Source: JAWOJF01 sp046481785
GTDB lineage: Bacteria; Bacteroidota; Ignavibacteria; Ignavibacteriales; Ignavibacteriaceae
Direction of reading: 5' to 3'
Length of the DNA stretch: 21,050 nucleotides
NCBI GenBank assembly: GCA_046481785.1
Contig: JAWOJF010000125.1
Coordinates: 1 to 21,050, forward strand
Part shown: in pieces, positions 6,224 through 14,729 of the stretch
Position numbering within the stretch: the first letter of the stretch is position 1
Layout: the number at the start of each line of letters is the position of its first letter
Translations under genes and position numbers: made by a program
The notes under the pieces: model-generated
Database searches by the model: none
Told to the model about the DNA's origin: nothing
Seen by the model: only the letters and a program-made list of their open reading frames with translations

Positions 6224-8965
6224 ATGCTTAAACCTGATGAGAGGCTTAGAAATAGTATACGTCATCTCGGATTCCTGCTTGGAGAAGTTTTAATTGAGCA
6301 GGAAGGAAGAGGACTTTTCGAAAAAGTTGAAAAACTTCGTGCCCTTACTAAAGAACTGAGAATAACAAACAATACTTCTGTTAAAAATAAAATTAAGAAA
6401 ATAGTTAAAAGTCTTAACCTTAAGGAATCATATAATATTATAAAGGCATTTTCAATTTATTTTATACTTGTAAATGCTGCCGATGAGGTTAATAATATTA
6501 TCACTTATAAAAAAACCCCGGCTGGTTCTTCCGATAATCCTGCTGACTTTTACGACAAGGCTTTTTCAGATATTAAAAAATTTAAGCTCTCGCAAAGTTC
6601 TATTGAAAAAATACTGGGCCTGATTGAAATTGTGCCGGTTTTTACCGCTCATCCAACTGAGGCTACCCGGCAGACAATTCTTAAAAAAGTTTTAAAGATC
6701 AGCCATATCCTTCTTGATAAGGAATTAAACTACCACACTGATAATGAGCTTGAAAAAATAAAAAATAAGATAAAAACTGAAATTACAATCCTGTGGCAGT
6801 CAAACGAAGTAAGGTTCCACAAAATTACTGTTGAAGATGAGATATTAAACGGACTGTTCTTTTTTAAAAATGTTTTTTATAAAATACTCCCTGATTTTTA
6901 CACCAACCTGAGTAATTCATTCAACAAACATCTTGGTTATTCATCTGGTATCCCCCCGGTAATGAAATTCGGTTCATGGATTGGGGGTGACCGTGACGGG
7001 CATCCCTATGTTACTGAAGAAGTTACAAAGGAGGCTTTTCACATTCACAAACGTGAGATCATCAACCTCTATCTTCAGGAAATTTCAAAAATCTATGAGG
7101 AGCTCAGCACTTCCATAAGAATTAAAAGTGCTGATAAAATACTGATCCAGTCAATAAAAAAAGAGGAAAAGGAACTTAATGTTGATCTGTCGAACAGCAA
7201 ACAAAGGGAAGTTTCTGAGGTTTACCGTTTAAAGTTATTCCTTATTTACAAGAGGCTTGAAAATACTGTTTCAGGAGAAGGGCATTCATACGACAGTGCA
7301 GATGAACTTTTAGATGATCTGTATATTATTAAAAACAGTCTGAGTAAAAATGAAGGAGACTTAATTGTTAAAAATCTTATTGAACCTTTTATTACCAGGG
7401 TAAAGACTTTCGGTTTTAGATTTGTTAAGCTTGATATAAGGCAGAATGCAGCACTTATAAGGGAAGCAGTTGCTGAAGTATTTAATTATTCTGACTCATC
7501 AACAAAGTTTATGCAATTATCTGAAGAAGAGAAGATAAAAATATTAACCGATGAAATTCTGAATCCCCGCCCTCTTACAAACAAGTTTACGCATCTTACA
7601 GTTGATACCCGGAAGATTATAAACGAATTTGGTTTAATTAAATGGGCAAAAGAAAATATAGCTCCCCTTTCGGCAGGAGAGTATATAATAAGCAACAGTG
7701 CATATGTTTCCGATGTGTTGTGTTCCCTGCTGCTTGCTAAAGAAGCAGGACTGGTAAAGGTTGAAAAGAATAAAATTATTTCATCAGGCCTGGATATACT
7801 CCCTTTATTTGAAACTATTGAAGACCTGAGAAATTCTGTTTCAGTAATGGAAAAGTTGTATGATAATAAAGCATATAAAAGACATTTACAGCTTCAGGAT
7901 AATCACCAGAGTATAATGCTTGGTTATTCCGACAGTAATAAAGACGGGGGGATTCTTACTTCAAATTTTGAATTATATAAAGCACAGATTTTATTAAATG
8001 AACTTTCTATCAGAAAAAAGATAAAACTGATATTGTTCCATGGCAGAGGCGGAAGTATTTCAAGAGGCGGCGGCCCGGTTAACAGGTCAATTCTTGCACA
8101 GCCGCCCGGCACCATAGAAGGTAAAATAAAAATTACTGAACAGGGGGAAATGATATCATCAAAGTACCTGGTACATGATATTGCCCTGAGAAGCCTTGAA
8201 ATTATTACTTCTGCGGTTCTGTTAAAAACTGTCTATACTCTGGAGAAGGCTGAAAATATTCAGCAGGAATATATGAATAATTTTGAGAGGCTTTCGCAAA
8301 TGTCATTTGAACATTACCGGAAGCTGGTTAATCATGACTATTTTATAAATTATTTCAGAACAGTAACACCAATTGATATAATTGAAAAGATTGAGATTGG
8401 TTCACGACCGCCATCGAGAAAAAATAAAAAAGACATCTCATCACTCCGTGCCATTCCATGGGTATTTGCATGGACTCAAAACCGCCAGACAATCTCCGGC
8501 TGGTATGGGTTCGGCCATACAATTGAGGCAGCATTAAAGAGCAAACAGCTAACCATTGATGATCTGCGAGATATGTATAATAACTGGGAATTCTTTAATG
8601 CGCTGATTCAAAATATAGAGATGGTACTTACTAAAACAGATATGATAATAAGCGAAGAGTATGTTTCATTAGACAACAATAAAGAAGCTAAAGAGATTTT
8701 CAAGATGATAAAAAATGAATATGAACGGTCAGTAAAGTATGTTCTGCTTATAACTAATGAGAAAGAATTGCTTGAACAGGATAAACAGCTTCAGAGAACA
8801 CTCAGGCTACGTAATCCTTATATTGATCCAATAAGTTTTATACAGGTGCACCTGATAAAACAATACAGAAACAGTAAAATATCAAAGAAGAAAAAGGAAG
8901 ATCTGCTTCATATTTTGCGGGCAAGTGTTAATGGTATAGCCGCAGGAATAAAAAATACGGGATAA
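6224..8965 (+). CDS. ppc: Phosphoenolpyruvate carboxylase
   Basis: A 913-residue PEP carboxylase of the usual bacterial length. It fixes bicarbonate onto PEP to give oxaloacetate and phosphate, refilling the TCA cycle. All signature blocks are present: TAHPTEATR (141-149) with catalytic His143, GSWIGGDRDGHP (about 249-260), FRFVKLDIRQNA, the LGYSDSNKDGG loop, the catalytic HGRGGSISRGGGP glycine loop (about 606-618), and FAWTQNR (about 749-755). The C-terminus ends in KNTG, as expected for the buried C-terminal tail that carries the Asn of the aspartate-inhibition site in E. coli PPC, so feedback control by aspartate or malate is plausible. It is cytoplasmic. It stands alone, with 205 bases before the next gene. 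The start is the first ATG after the in-frame stop; no ribosome site is clear. Confidence 0.97.
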   Translation: MLKPDERLRNSIRHLGFLLGEVLIEQEGRGLFEKVEKLRALTKELRITNNTSVKNKIKKIVKSLNLKESYNIIKAFSIYFILVNAADEVNNIITYKKTPAGSSDNPADFYDKAFSDIKKFKLSQSSIEKILGLIEIVPVFTAHPTEATRQTILKKVLKISHILLDKELNYHTDNELEKIKNKIKTEITILWQSNEVRFHKITVEDEILNGLFFFKNVFYKILPDFYTNLSNSFNKHLGYSSGIPPVMKFGSWIGGDRDGHPYVTEEVTKEAFHIHKREIINLYLQEISKIYEELSTSIRIKSADKILIQSIKKEEKELNVDLSNSKQREVSEVYRLKLFLIYKRLENTVSGEGHSYDSADELLDDLYIIKNSLSKNEGDLIVKNLIEPFITRVKTFGFRFVKLDIRQNAALIREAVAEVFNYSDSSTKFMQLSEEEKIKILTDEILNPRPLTNKFTHLTVDTRKIINEFGLIKWAKENIAPLSAGEYIISNSAYVSDVLCSLLLAKEAGLVKVEKNKIISSGLDILPLFETIEDLRNSVSVMEKLYDNKAYKRHLQLQDNHQSIMLGYSDSNKDGGILTSNFELYKAQILLNELSIRKKIKLILFHGRGGSISRGGGPVNRSILAQPPGTIEGKIKITEQGEMISSKYLVHDIALRSLEIITSAVLLKTVYTLEKAENIQQEYMNNFERLSQMSFEHYRKLVNHDYFINYFRTVTPIDIIEKIEIGSRPPSRKNKKDISSLRAIPWVFAWTQNRQTISGWYGFGHTIEAALKSKQLTIDDLRDMYNNWEFFNALIQNIEMVLTKTDMIISEEYVSLDNNKEAKEIFKMIKNEYERSVKYVLLITNEKELLEQDKQLQRTLRLRNPYIDPISFIQVHLIKQYRNSKISKKKKEDLLHILRASVNGIAAGIKNTG

Positions 8966-9170
8966 ATAACTTTTTAATAATGCGGATTGCGGAATTACAG
9001 TGCAGTATTATGGTATGAGGTGTTTATTAATTAAAATTTCTTTTTTTGAATAATATTTGAAGTAACTGTAAATCTGATTATTTTATTTTTATTAAATTAT
9101 CTCAATCTATAAAGCGGACAGCCTCCTCTCCGGCCAATTATAATTTCAGGATAAATGAAAGTCAGGGTTA

Positions 9171-11084
9171 ATGCTTACTTTTAAGCAAATATCTTCTCTT
9201 TGGTTGCATACATTTATACTTTGTGTTTTCTTCCCAATGCTTATAAACTGGGTTCCCGAAACAGGTAATCTAAGCTGTCTTTTCGCTCAGAAGAAATTAT
9301 ATTTTGAAAATGGGAAAGAGGAATACAGGCTTGGCAGATACATTTCTATTCTGGAGGATAAGGATAATAAACTAAACATAAATGATGCGGCATCGCCGGA
9401 GATGGAGGATAAATTTGTTTACTCAAATAAGGAATCTTTGAACTTTGGATTTAGTAAATCAGTATTCTGGATCAGGTTTGAAGTAGCTGACACTATTTCG
9501 GATTTATCAAACGGGATAAACTGGCTGCTTATAAATAACGACCCCATGCTGGAAGACGTCCGGTTATACTACCGTGATATACAATCCGGGGATAGTAAGT
9601 ATATTGAAAAAAGATCCGGGATTTCGGTTTCATTAAAAGACAGGGAACTGCAGGCTATGGAATTTGTTGCCCATCTGCCTGTCTTAAAGGATACAACAAA
9701 TATATTTTATATCAGGGTTGCCACAGTTTCACAGGTAATTATTTCATTTAACCTGCTTACGAGGGAAACAAATTTTACCCGGAGCATGACCAGATACTTT
9801 TTTCATGGTATCATGTTCGGAGTTTTATTTCTGATAATTATTTATAACACCTTTCTATATTTTTCAATCAAACAAAAAACTTTTCTTTCATATGTCTTAT
9901 ATGTATTTGCATACACATGTTTAATATTTTATTATGAAGGACACTTATCACGATTTATCAATATTGGCTCAGTTACAACCTTCTATATGGTGCCAATGAT
10001 TATTATTTCATTTGTAGGTTTGTTCTGGCTGCTTCTTACCAGGGATTATTTATCTGTAAAATCATATCTGCCTTCAGCACATAAGTTATTAAATTATTTA
10101 ATTGTATTTGCCCTGCTTCTTTCTGTTACTACATTTTTTTATCACACAACATTTATGCTTAGGGTAATTATAGTAAGCACTATTCTGTTTTTTGTACTTG
10201 GTATGCTGCTGGCTGCGGTTATTTTAAACAGAGGGAACAATATGGCAAAATTCTTCCTCCTGGCTTTAAGCGGTGTATTTATTGGTTTGCTTGTTATAAT
10301 GCTTAGGAGGAATGGTTTTCTCCCTTATAACTTCTGGACTGTTAATGCATTAAATTTGGGTGTTTTATGGGAGTCTATGGTTTTATCTTATACGGTAGGA
10401 TACAGATTTAATCTACTTACTGCCGAAAAAGAAAAAGAAAAGGAATTAATAAGAAATCAGATTGCGGCTGATCTTCATGATGAAATAGGCAGTAACCTGA
10501 GTACCATTTCATTACAAAGCCAACTGATGATCAGGGGCAGTCAGTTAGACAGTTCTTCGAAAGAGCAGTTGAGGGATATTATAAAAACAGCCGGTATTAC
10601 TACCGAAACAATAAGAGATATAGTATGGTTTATTAATCCTTTCCATGATAATTCACATGATCTTGTTATAAGAATGAAAGAGCTGGCATCTAAAATGCTG
10701 ATCAATCTTAATTATACCTTTAATTCAGGAAATGGTGCTGTGGAAATATTTGATGTTATGCCCGATATACGGAAACGAAGGCACATCTATCTTATTTACA
10801 AAGAGATTTTAAATAATATTATTAAACATTCCAAAGCCAGCGAAGTAAATATTTCAATGTTTACTGATAATAATAATTTCAAAATGATAATATCAGATAA
10901 TGGTACCGGCTTTGATGAAGCCGGGATCATAAAAGGTGAAGGGTTAAAAAATCTTAGAAACCGCGCAGCACAGATGAACGGCGAAATTGGTATTGACAGC
11001 ATTTGCGGCAGCGGAACAATAATAACTCTTAATGTACCAATAGAAGGTTATTCTATTGCAGAAGAAAGATCAAAGATCAACTAA
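9171..11084 (+). CDS. 7TM-DISM sensor histidine kinase (HisKA_3 type)
   Basis: A 637-residue membrane sensor kinase. A long signal sequence (about 1-40, ending LFAQ) precedes a periplasmic 7TMR-DISMED2-like domain (about 42-195, carbohydrate-binding-like fold), then seven membrane helices (about 208-415, 7TM-DISM). The cytoplasmic part has a short coiled coil rich in Lys/Glu, a HisKA_3 dimerisation domain with the phospho-acceptor His436 in DLHDEIGSNLS, and a GHKL ATPase with N-box EILNNIIKH (about 544), DNGTGFD (about 576) and GEGLKNL. HisKA_3 kinases signal to NarL/FixJ regulators, and exactly such a regulator faces it across a 43-base gap, in convergent rather than operonic orientation. 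The ligand is unknown; the family is thought to sense carbohydrates or other periplasmic ligands. Confidence 0.93.
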   Translation: MLTFKQISSLWLHTFILCVFFPMLINWVPETGNLSCLFAQKKLYFENGKEEYRLGRYISILEDKDNKLNINDAASPEMEDKFVYSNKESLNFGFSKSVFWIRFEVADTISDLSNGINWLLINNDPMLEDVRLYYRDIQSGDSKYIEKRSGISVSLKDRELQAMEFVAHLPVLKDTTNIFYIRVATVSQVIISFNLLTRETNFTRSMTRYFFHGIMFGVLFLIIIYNTFLYFSIKQKTFLSYVLYVFAYTCLIFYYEGHLSRFINIGSVTTFYMVPMIIISFVGLFWLLLTRDYLSVKSYLPSAHKLLNYLIVFALLLSVTTFFYHTTFMLRVIIVSTILFFVLGMLLAAVILNRGNNMAKFFLLALSGVFIGLLVIMLRRNGFLPYNFWTVNALNLGVLWESMVLSYTVGYRFNLLTAEKEKEKELIRNQIAADLHDEIGSNLSTISLQSQLMIRGSQLDSSSKEQLRDIIKTAGITTETIRDIVWFINPFHDNSHDLVIRMKELASKMLINLNYTFNSGNGAVEIFDVMPDIRKRRHIYLIYKEILNNIIKHSKASEVNISMFTDNNNFKMIISDNGTGFDEAGIIKGEGLKNLRNRAAQMNGEIGIDSICGSGTIITLNVPIEGYSIAEERSKIN

Positions 11085-11127
11085 ATAATTTTTTCAGAGG
11101 CTTTTTAAAATAGTATTATTGCGCAAT

Positions 11128-11763
11128 TTACTTTACCAGGCCTTCACGTAACGCTTTAGATACTAATCCGCTTCTTGTATTAACCTGTACTTTGTAATAA
11201 ATGTTTTTAACATGTGTTTGAACTGTCTGAGGGCTTGTAAACGTAATCTTTCCAATTTCATTTATTGTCTTACCATCCACCAGGTGCTGGAGAATTTCTG
11301 TTTCTCTTTTAGTCAGTCCGTAAGTATTTTCTGTTTTTTTCATCTCCGAAAAAATATTAAAGACCTTGCGGGCAAGCCCTGCATTTATAGAAGAGCCGCC
11401 ATTTATAACTGTTTGAATGGCATCAAGTATTTCTTCAGGTGAAGAATTTTTCAGGAGGTAACCATTAGCTCCGTTACAAATTGCATCAAGTATTTTTTCA
11501 TTATCATCAAATACGGTAAGGACAATAATTTCAATCTCTTTTATTTTTGACTTTACAGCCTTTATACCGTCTATACCGTTCATTCCGGGGAGATTAATAT
11601 CAGTTAAAATAACATCGGGTGAATTATCCTTCGACAGAATCTTTAGCAGGTCAGCCACTGTTGTAAATTCATATTTACACTCACACCAATCGCTTTGGTT
11701 AATGGCAGTGCGAATCATGCGGGAATAAGCTGTATTATCTTCTATGATCCAAACTTCGGTCAT
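11128..11763 (-). CDS. NarL/FixJ-family response regulator (REC-LuxR HTH)
   Basis: A 211-residue two-domain regulator. The receiver domain (about 1-122) has acidic Glu8/Asp9, phospho-acceptor Asp55 in VILTDINLPG, Thr83 and Lys105. A LuxR-type helix-turn-helix (about 146-211) has the typical LTKRETEILQ opening and the recognition region SPQTVQTHVKNIYYKV. It should bind inverted-repeat operators as a dimer once phosphorylated, most likely by the facing HisKA_3 kinase. The upstream region (11764-12120) carries three copies of the ATACC-N8-GGTAT motif, the nearest 87 bases from its start, so autoregulation is plausible. This link is inference; another DNA-binding protein could use the sites. Confidence 0.93.
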   Translation of the reverse strand: MTEVWIIEDNTAYSRMIRTAINQSDWCECKYEFTTVADLLKILSKDNSPDVILTDINLPGMNGIDGIKAVKSKIKEIEIIVLTVFDDNEKILDAICNGANGYLLKNSSPEEILDAIQTVINGGSSINAGLARKVFNIFSEMKKTENTYGLTKRETEILQHLVDGKTINEIGKITFTSPQTVQTHVKNIYYKVQVNTRSGLVSKALREGLVK

Positions 11764-11849
11764 TTAATGCCTTATTTTATCAGGTTAGAGAAATTAACTA
11801 AATAAATTAGTTCTTTTAGCTGTATATATAAAATATTTATTCTTTCTTA

Positions 11850-11873
11850 AAAATACCAAGAACCGGGTATTTT
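11850..11873. promoter_or_regulatory. Putative operator, site 1
   Basis: AAAATACC and GGTATTTT form perfect 8-bp arms around the 8-base spacer AAGAACCG. It lies 87 bases upstream of the response-regulator start. It is the most symmetric of the four sites. Confidence 0.55.
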
Positions 11874-11920
11874 GATATAATATTCATCCACTCCATCATA
11901 ATATTGTATCATCTCTAAAT

Positions 11921-11938
11921 ATACCTTAAACAGGGTAT
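11921..11938. promoter_or_regulatory. Putative operator, site 2
   Basis: ATACC and GGTAT arms flank the 8-base spacer TTAAACAG. The spacer shares AAACA with sites 3 and 4, in the same orientation. Confidence 0.5.
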
Positions 11939-11957
11939 TTAAATATTTTCCCCGGAA

Positions 11958-11975
11958 ATACCCCAAACATGGTAT
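11958..11975. promoter_or_regulatory. Putative operator, site 3
   Basis: ATACC and GGTAT arms flank CCAAACAT; the flanking bases extend the symmetry to about GGAAATACC/GGTATTCC with one extra base on the left. It starts 37 bases after site 2 and ends 145 bases before the lipoprotein start. The last six spacer bases (AAACAT) are identical to those of site 4, almost 5 kb away. Confidence 0.5.
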
Positions 11976-12110
11976 TCCATTCCCGTTTATCCTGGAATAT
12001 TTTTCCTGCCGGAATTTGCACGACCAATTATACAATAAAAAAATGATCCGGGTTAATGAGTAATCATTAATTCCTGTACGAAATAATTATCCTCATAAAA
12101 ACAAAATAAT

Positions 12111-12115
12111 AGGAG
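12111..12115 (+). promoter_or_regulatory. Ribosome binding site that fixes the lipoprotein start
   Basis: AGGAG lies 5 bases before the ATG at 12121. It supports this start over the later in-frame ATGs (codons 6 and 28), even though it gives a rather long signal sequence. Confidence 0.6.
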
Positions 12116-12120
12116 TAACA

Positions 12121-12909
12121 ATGAAATCATTATTTATGTTCCATGACTTTCCTTTGGCTATACGAAAGATAATTCACCTGAAGCTTATTGTAGTTTTTTT
12201 CATGCTTGCAGCTTCAGTAATTGCCGGCTGCGGAGATGATAACCCCTCAGAACCGGAAGTGCAGGCTATAAATGAAGATCTGTTTCCACTTGTTATCGGG
12301 CGGCAGTTAGTGTATAACGGTTATCTGCGGGATCCCGGAACAGACCAGAATAATACAAGCTTTACTGCCTACCAGGCAAAATGGACTGTTGCCTCAAATG
12401 CTATTCCTTCACCTACAGGGGGTACGGCTAATCTTATATTGGATTCCACATTTGCTCCTGTAGGCTGGGTAGCCACTCCGATTATTATAAAAAGAAATTC
12501 CCCTACAGGAAATGGTGACATGTCCGTGCTTCAATCTATTGGCTCTCTCTACAGAACAATTGGAATATCAAGTGCGGATTCTCTGAAGTGGATGGATTTA
12601 CGTTTTGATAAAGGCTTTGATACTGATTTTACTGCCTTTGATACCACCTTAACATTGCAGCAAGGCACTGTAAGATTACATTGTGTAAGCAGACTTAAGC
12701 CTAACGTTTCTGTAACTGTTAACGGCCAGACATATAACACTTATGAACTTTCTACAAAAGCCGCTGCATATGTAAATGGTAATTTATATGAAGAAAAACC
12801 GTTTGCAACCTTCTGGTTTGCACCCAATATTGGACCGGTTAAAATGATAATAAATGCAAAGGGTGATACCCCGGGACATTACAGAGAACTTGTAAGCAAA
12901 AATTTCTAG
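12121..12909 (+). CDS. Predicted lipoprotein of unknown function
   Basis: A 262-residue protein with a long N-terminal signal (basic region to about 21, hydrophobic about 22-35) ending in the lipobox VIAGC with lipidated Cys37. The mature region begins with an acidic linker (GDDNPSEPE), then a beta-rich domain: FPLVIGRQLVYNGY at the start, repeated Thr/Asp-rich strands in the middle, and a closing FWFAPNIGPVKM stretch. That start and end recall lipoproteins in Bacteroidota-like genomes built around an 'LVYNGY...FAPNIGPVK' barrel, but I cannot name a family. It lies 65 bases before the permease gene on the same strand and downstream of the three putative operator sites, so it may be controlled by them. 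Confidence 0.75.
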   Translation: MKSLFMFHDFPLAIRKIIHLKLIVVFFMLAASVIAGCGDDNPSEPEVQAINEDLFPLVIGRQLVYNGYLRDPGTDQNNTSFTAYQAKWTVASNAIPSPTGGTANLILDSTFAPVGWVATPIIIKRNSPTGNGDMSVLQSIGSLYRTIGISSADSLKWMDLRFDKGFDTDFTAFDTTLTLQQGTVRLHCVSRLKPNVSVTVNGQTYNTYELSTKAAAYVNGNLYEEKPFATFWFAPNIGPVKMIINAKGDTPGHYRELVSKNF

Positions 12910-12974
12910 AGCTTTTTTAATTATTCTCTTTTATATAATGAGATAACCATAAATATTAAGACATTATAATCCGA

Positions 12975-14693
12975 ATGAATTCTTTACCCAAAAAACCGGC
13001 AAACCTTATCTATGACGTTAATGAGAGACCACCGTTATGGACAAACCTGCTGCTTGGATTACAACATGTAATGGTTATTTCAGTTGGATGGATTTTTGTA
13101 GTGGTTATAGTAACTGCCATAGGCGGCACTTTTGCCGAGACAGGAAACGTTATCAGAATCTGTATGATAGCTTCGGGCACTGCTACAATTTTGCAGGCAT
13201 TAAATAAAGGTCCCGTAGGATCCGGATATCTTTGCCCTTTCAGCAACGGCCCTGCATATATACCCGCTTCAATTCTTGCAGGGCAAACCGGCGGTCTCTC
13301 ACTTATATTCATTTTTACAAGTATCTCAGGAATATTTGAAGGGATACTGTCACGTATTCTTCCCCGGCTCAGGGTAATGTTTCCCCCTGAGGTAACGGGG
13401 CTTGTTGTAATGATGGTAGGAATCCAGCTAATTACTTTAGGATGTCCCCGTTTTATGGGTTATACCAAATCCGGTGCCGCTCCGGACAACACTTCAATCA
13501 TCATTGCTTCTATAACATTGTCAGCTATGATAATTCCCACAGTTTGGGGAAAGGGAAAATTACGTTTATACCCGGTACTGATTGGACTGGCAGCCGGGTA
13601 TCTGACAGCTTTTACTGCCGGACTTATAAATATGGCCCAGCTTCAAACAACGCTGGAAGTTCCATTGCTTAGTGTGCCGGATATAGCTTTTGGCCAATGG
13701 GCATTTGATCCTTTTTTACTGCCGGTATTTTTGATTGCAAGTCTTGCTTCAACTCTAAAGGCTGTTGGAGATCTTACACTTTGCCAGAAGATAAATGATA
13801 CAGAATGGAAACGAACTGATATGAAGTCTGTAAGCGGTGGTGTTCTCGCACAATCAATCTGCAACACTGCTGCCGGTATATTAGGTGGAATGGGGCAGTC
13901 GACTTTTTCCAGCAATATAGGACTTTCCTTGGCAACCGGCGCCACAAGCCGTTCTATTGCGCTGCCTTGCGGCCTTATTTTAATTGCACTTGCTTTTTTA
14001 CCAAAACTGGCCGCAGTCTTTACTATCATGCCGCAGCCTGTTATGGGCGCCATGCTTATTTACGTTGCTTCATTCATGATACTGGCGGGCATACAGGTGC
14101 TTATTTCGCGCATGCTTGATTCACGAAAAATATTTGTCATTGGTATATCAATGATCTTTGGCCTTAGTGTGGATATGGTACCGGGTCTTTATTCAGGCGT
14201 ACCACCGGCATTTCAAAGCATATTCAGTTCATCTCTGGCGCTTACTACTATACTGGTTATAATACTTAACCTGGTATTCAGGATAGGAATTACAAAAAAA
14301 CAGACTCTTGAACTTACTCCCGGATCAGGAAATTCTCGCACCATCTATAATTTTATGGAAAACAATGGCAGCAAATGGGGTGCACGCCGTGAAGTAATAC
14401 AACGTGCTACATCTGCTATAAACGAGTTTAATGAATCAGCCGCTTCATTGAACCTGGTACAGGGAAGTGTGCGGATTGATGTAAGTTATGATGAGTTTAA
14501 TATAGATGTCCAGATTAATTATAAAGGACAGCCCATGAGCTTTCCCGACTCCCGCCCCACCGAAGCATCACTGCTGGATGATGATAATGCGCTTGTAAGT
14601 TTATCAGGATTTATGATCCGGCAATATGCCGACCAGTTCCGGCAGCAGGAAACCAACGGATGCTGTTACATTCTATTACATTTTAATCATTAA
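12975..14693 (+). CDS. NCS2/UraA-fold permease with a degenerate RsbW-like C-terminal domain
   Basis: A 572-residue membrane protein. Residues 1-440 form an NCS2 (nucleobase-cation symporter 2, UraA-like) transporter with QHVMVISVG in the first helix, a GPAYIPASI stretch, and MPQPVMGAML. At the two substrate-binding positions it departs from the family: the helix-8 Glu (UraA Glu241 in AEHVGH) aligns with Lys262 in LKAVGD, and the helix-10 Glu (UraA Glu290 in GENIG) aligns with Ser313 in SSNIG. Transport of ordinary uracil or xanthine is therefore doubtful. Residues about 470-572 are an added soluble domain whose order of elements (AINEFNES, VQINYKGQPMSFP, GFMIRQYADQFRQ, YILLHF) parallels RsbW-type kinases but lacks their ATP-binding residues. 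It heads the signalling block, 36 bases before the histidine kinase. Domain homology is by eye. Confidence 0.85.
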   Translation: MNSLPKKPANLIYDVNERPPLWTNLLLGLQHVMVISVGWIFVVVIVTAIGGTFAETGNVIRICMIASGTATILQALNKGPVGSGYLCPFSNGPAYIPASILAGQTGGLSLIFIFTSISGIFEGILSRILPRLRVMFPPEVTGLVVMMVGIQLITLGCPRFMGYTKSGAAPDNTSIIIASITLSAMIIPTVWGKGKLRLYPVLIGLAAGYLTAFTAGLINMAQLQTTLEVPLLSVPDIAFGQWAFDPFLLPVFLIASLASTLKAVGDLTLCQKINDTEWKRTDMKSVSGGVLAQSICNTAAGILGGMGQSTFSSNIGLSLATGATSRSIALPCGLILIALAFLPKLAAVFTIMPQPVMGAMLIYVASFMILAGIQVLISRMLDSRKIFVIGISMIFGLSVDMVPGLYSGVPPAFQSIFSSSLALTTILVIILNLVFRIGITKKQTLELTPGSGNSRTIYNFMENNGSKWGARREVIQRATSAINEFNESAASLNLVQGSVRIDVSYDEFNIDVQINYKGQPMSFPDSRPTEASLLDDDNALVSLSGFMIRQYADQFRQQETNGCCYILLHFNH

Positions 14694-14729
14694 AAAATTC
14701 CCGGGATATATTATTATAAGGCAAGATTA

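Larger units (their letters stand above)
11764..12120. other. Divergent regulatory region with three ATACC-N8-GGTAT sites
   Basis: This 357-base gap separates the response-regulator gene (minus) from the lipoprotein gene (plus). It is AT-rich and holds three inverted-repeat sites listed separately, plus the lipoprotein ribosome site. A 62-codon reading frame on the minus strand (11847-12035) overlaps all three sites and has no protein-like composition or neighbour support, so I read the region as non-coding. Confidence 0.65.

Noticed and set aside
11847..12035. 62-codon open frame in the divergent regulatory region
   Set aside because: It overlaps all three putative operator sites, has no ribosome site, and its translation shows no family features.
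12896..12930. Possible terminator after the lipoprotein gene (T-run at 12912-12919)
   Set aside because: The T-run is present, but I found no stable GC-containing stem before it.
13643..14053. 136-codon open frame antisense to the permease
   Set aside because: It is a shadow of the conserved transport helices on the other strand, with no recognisable motif.
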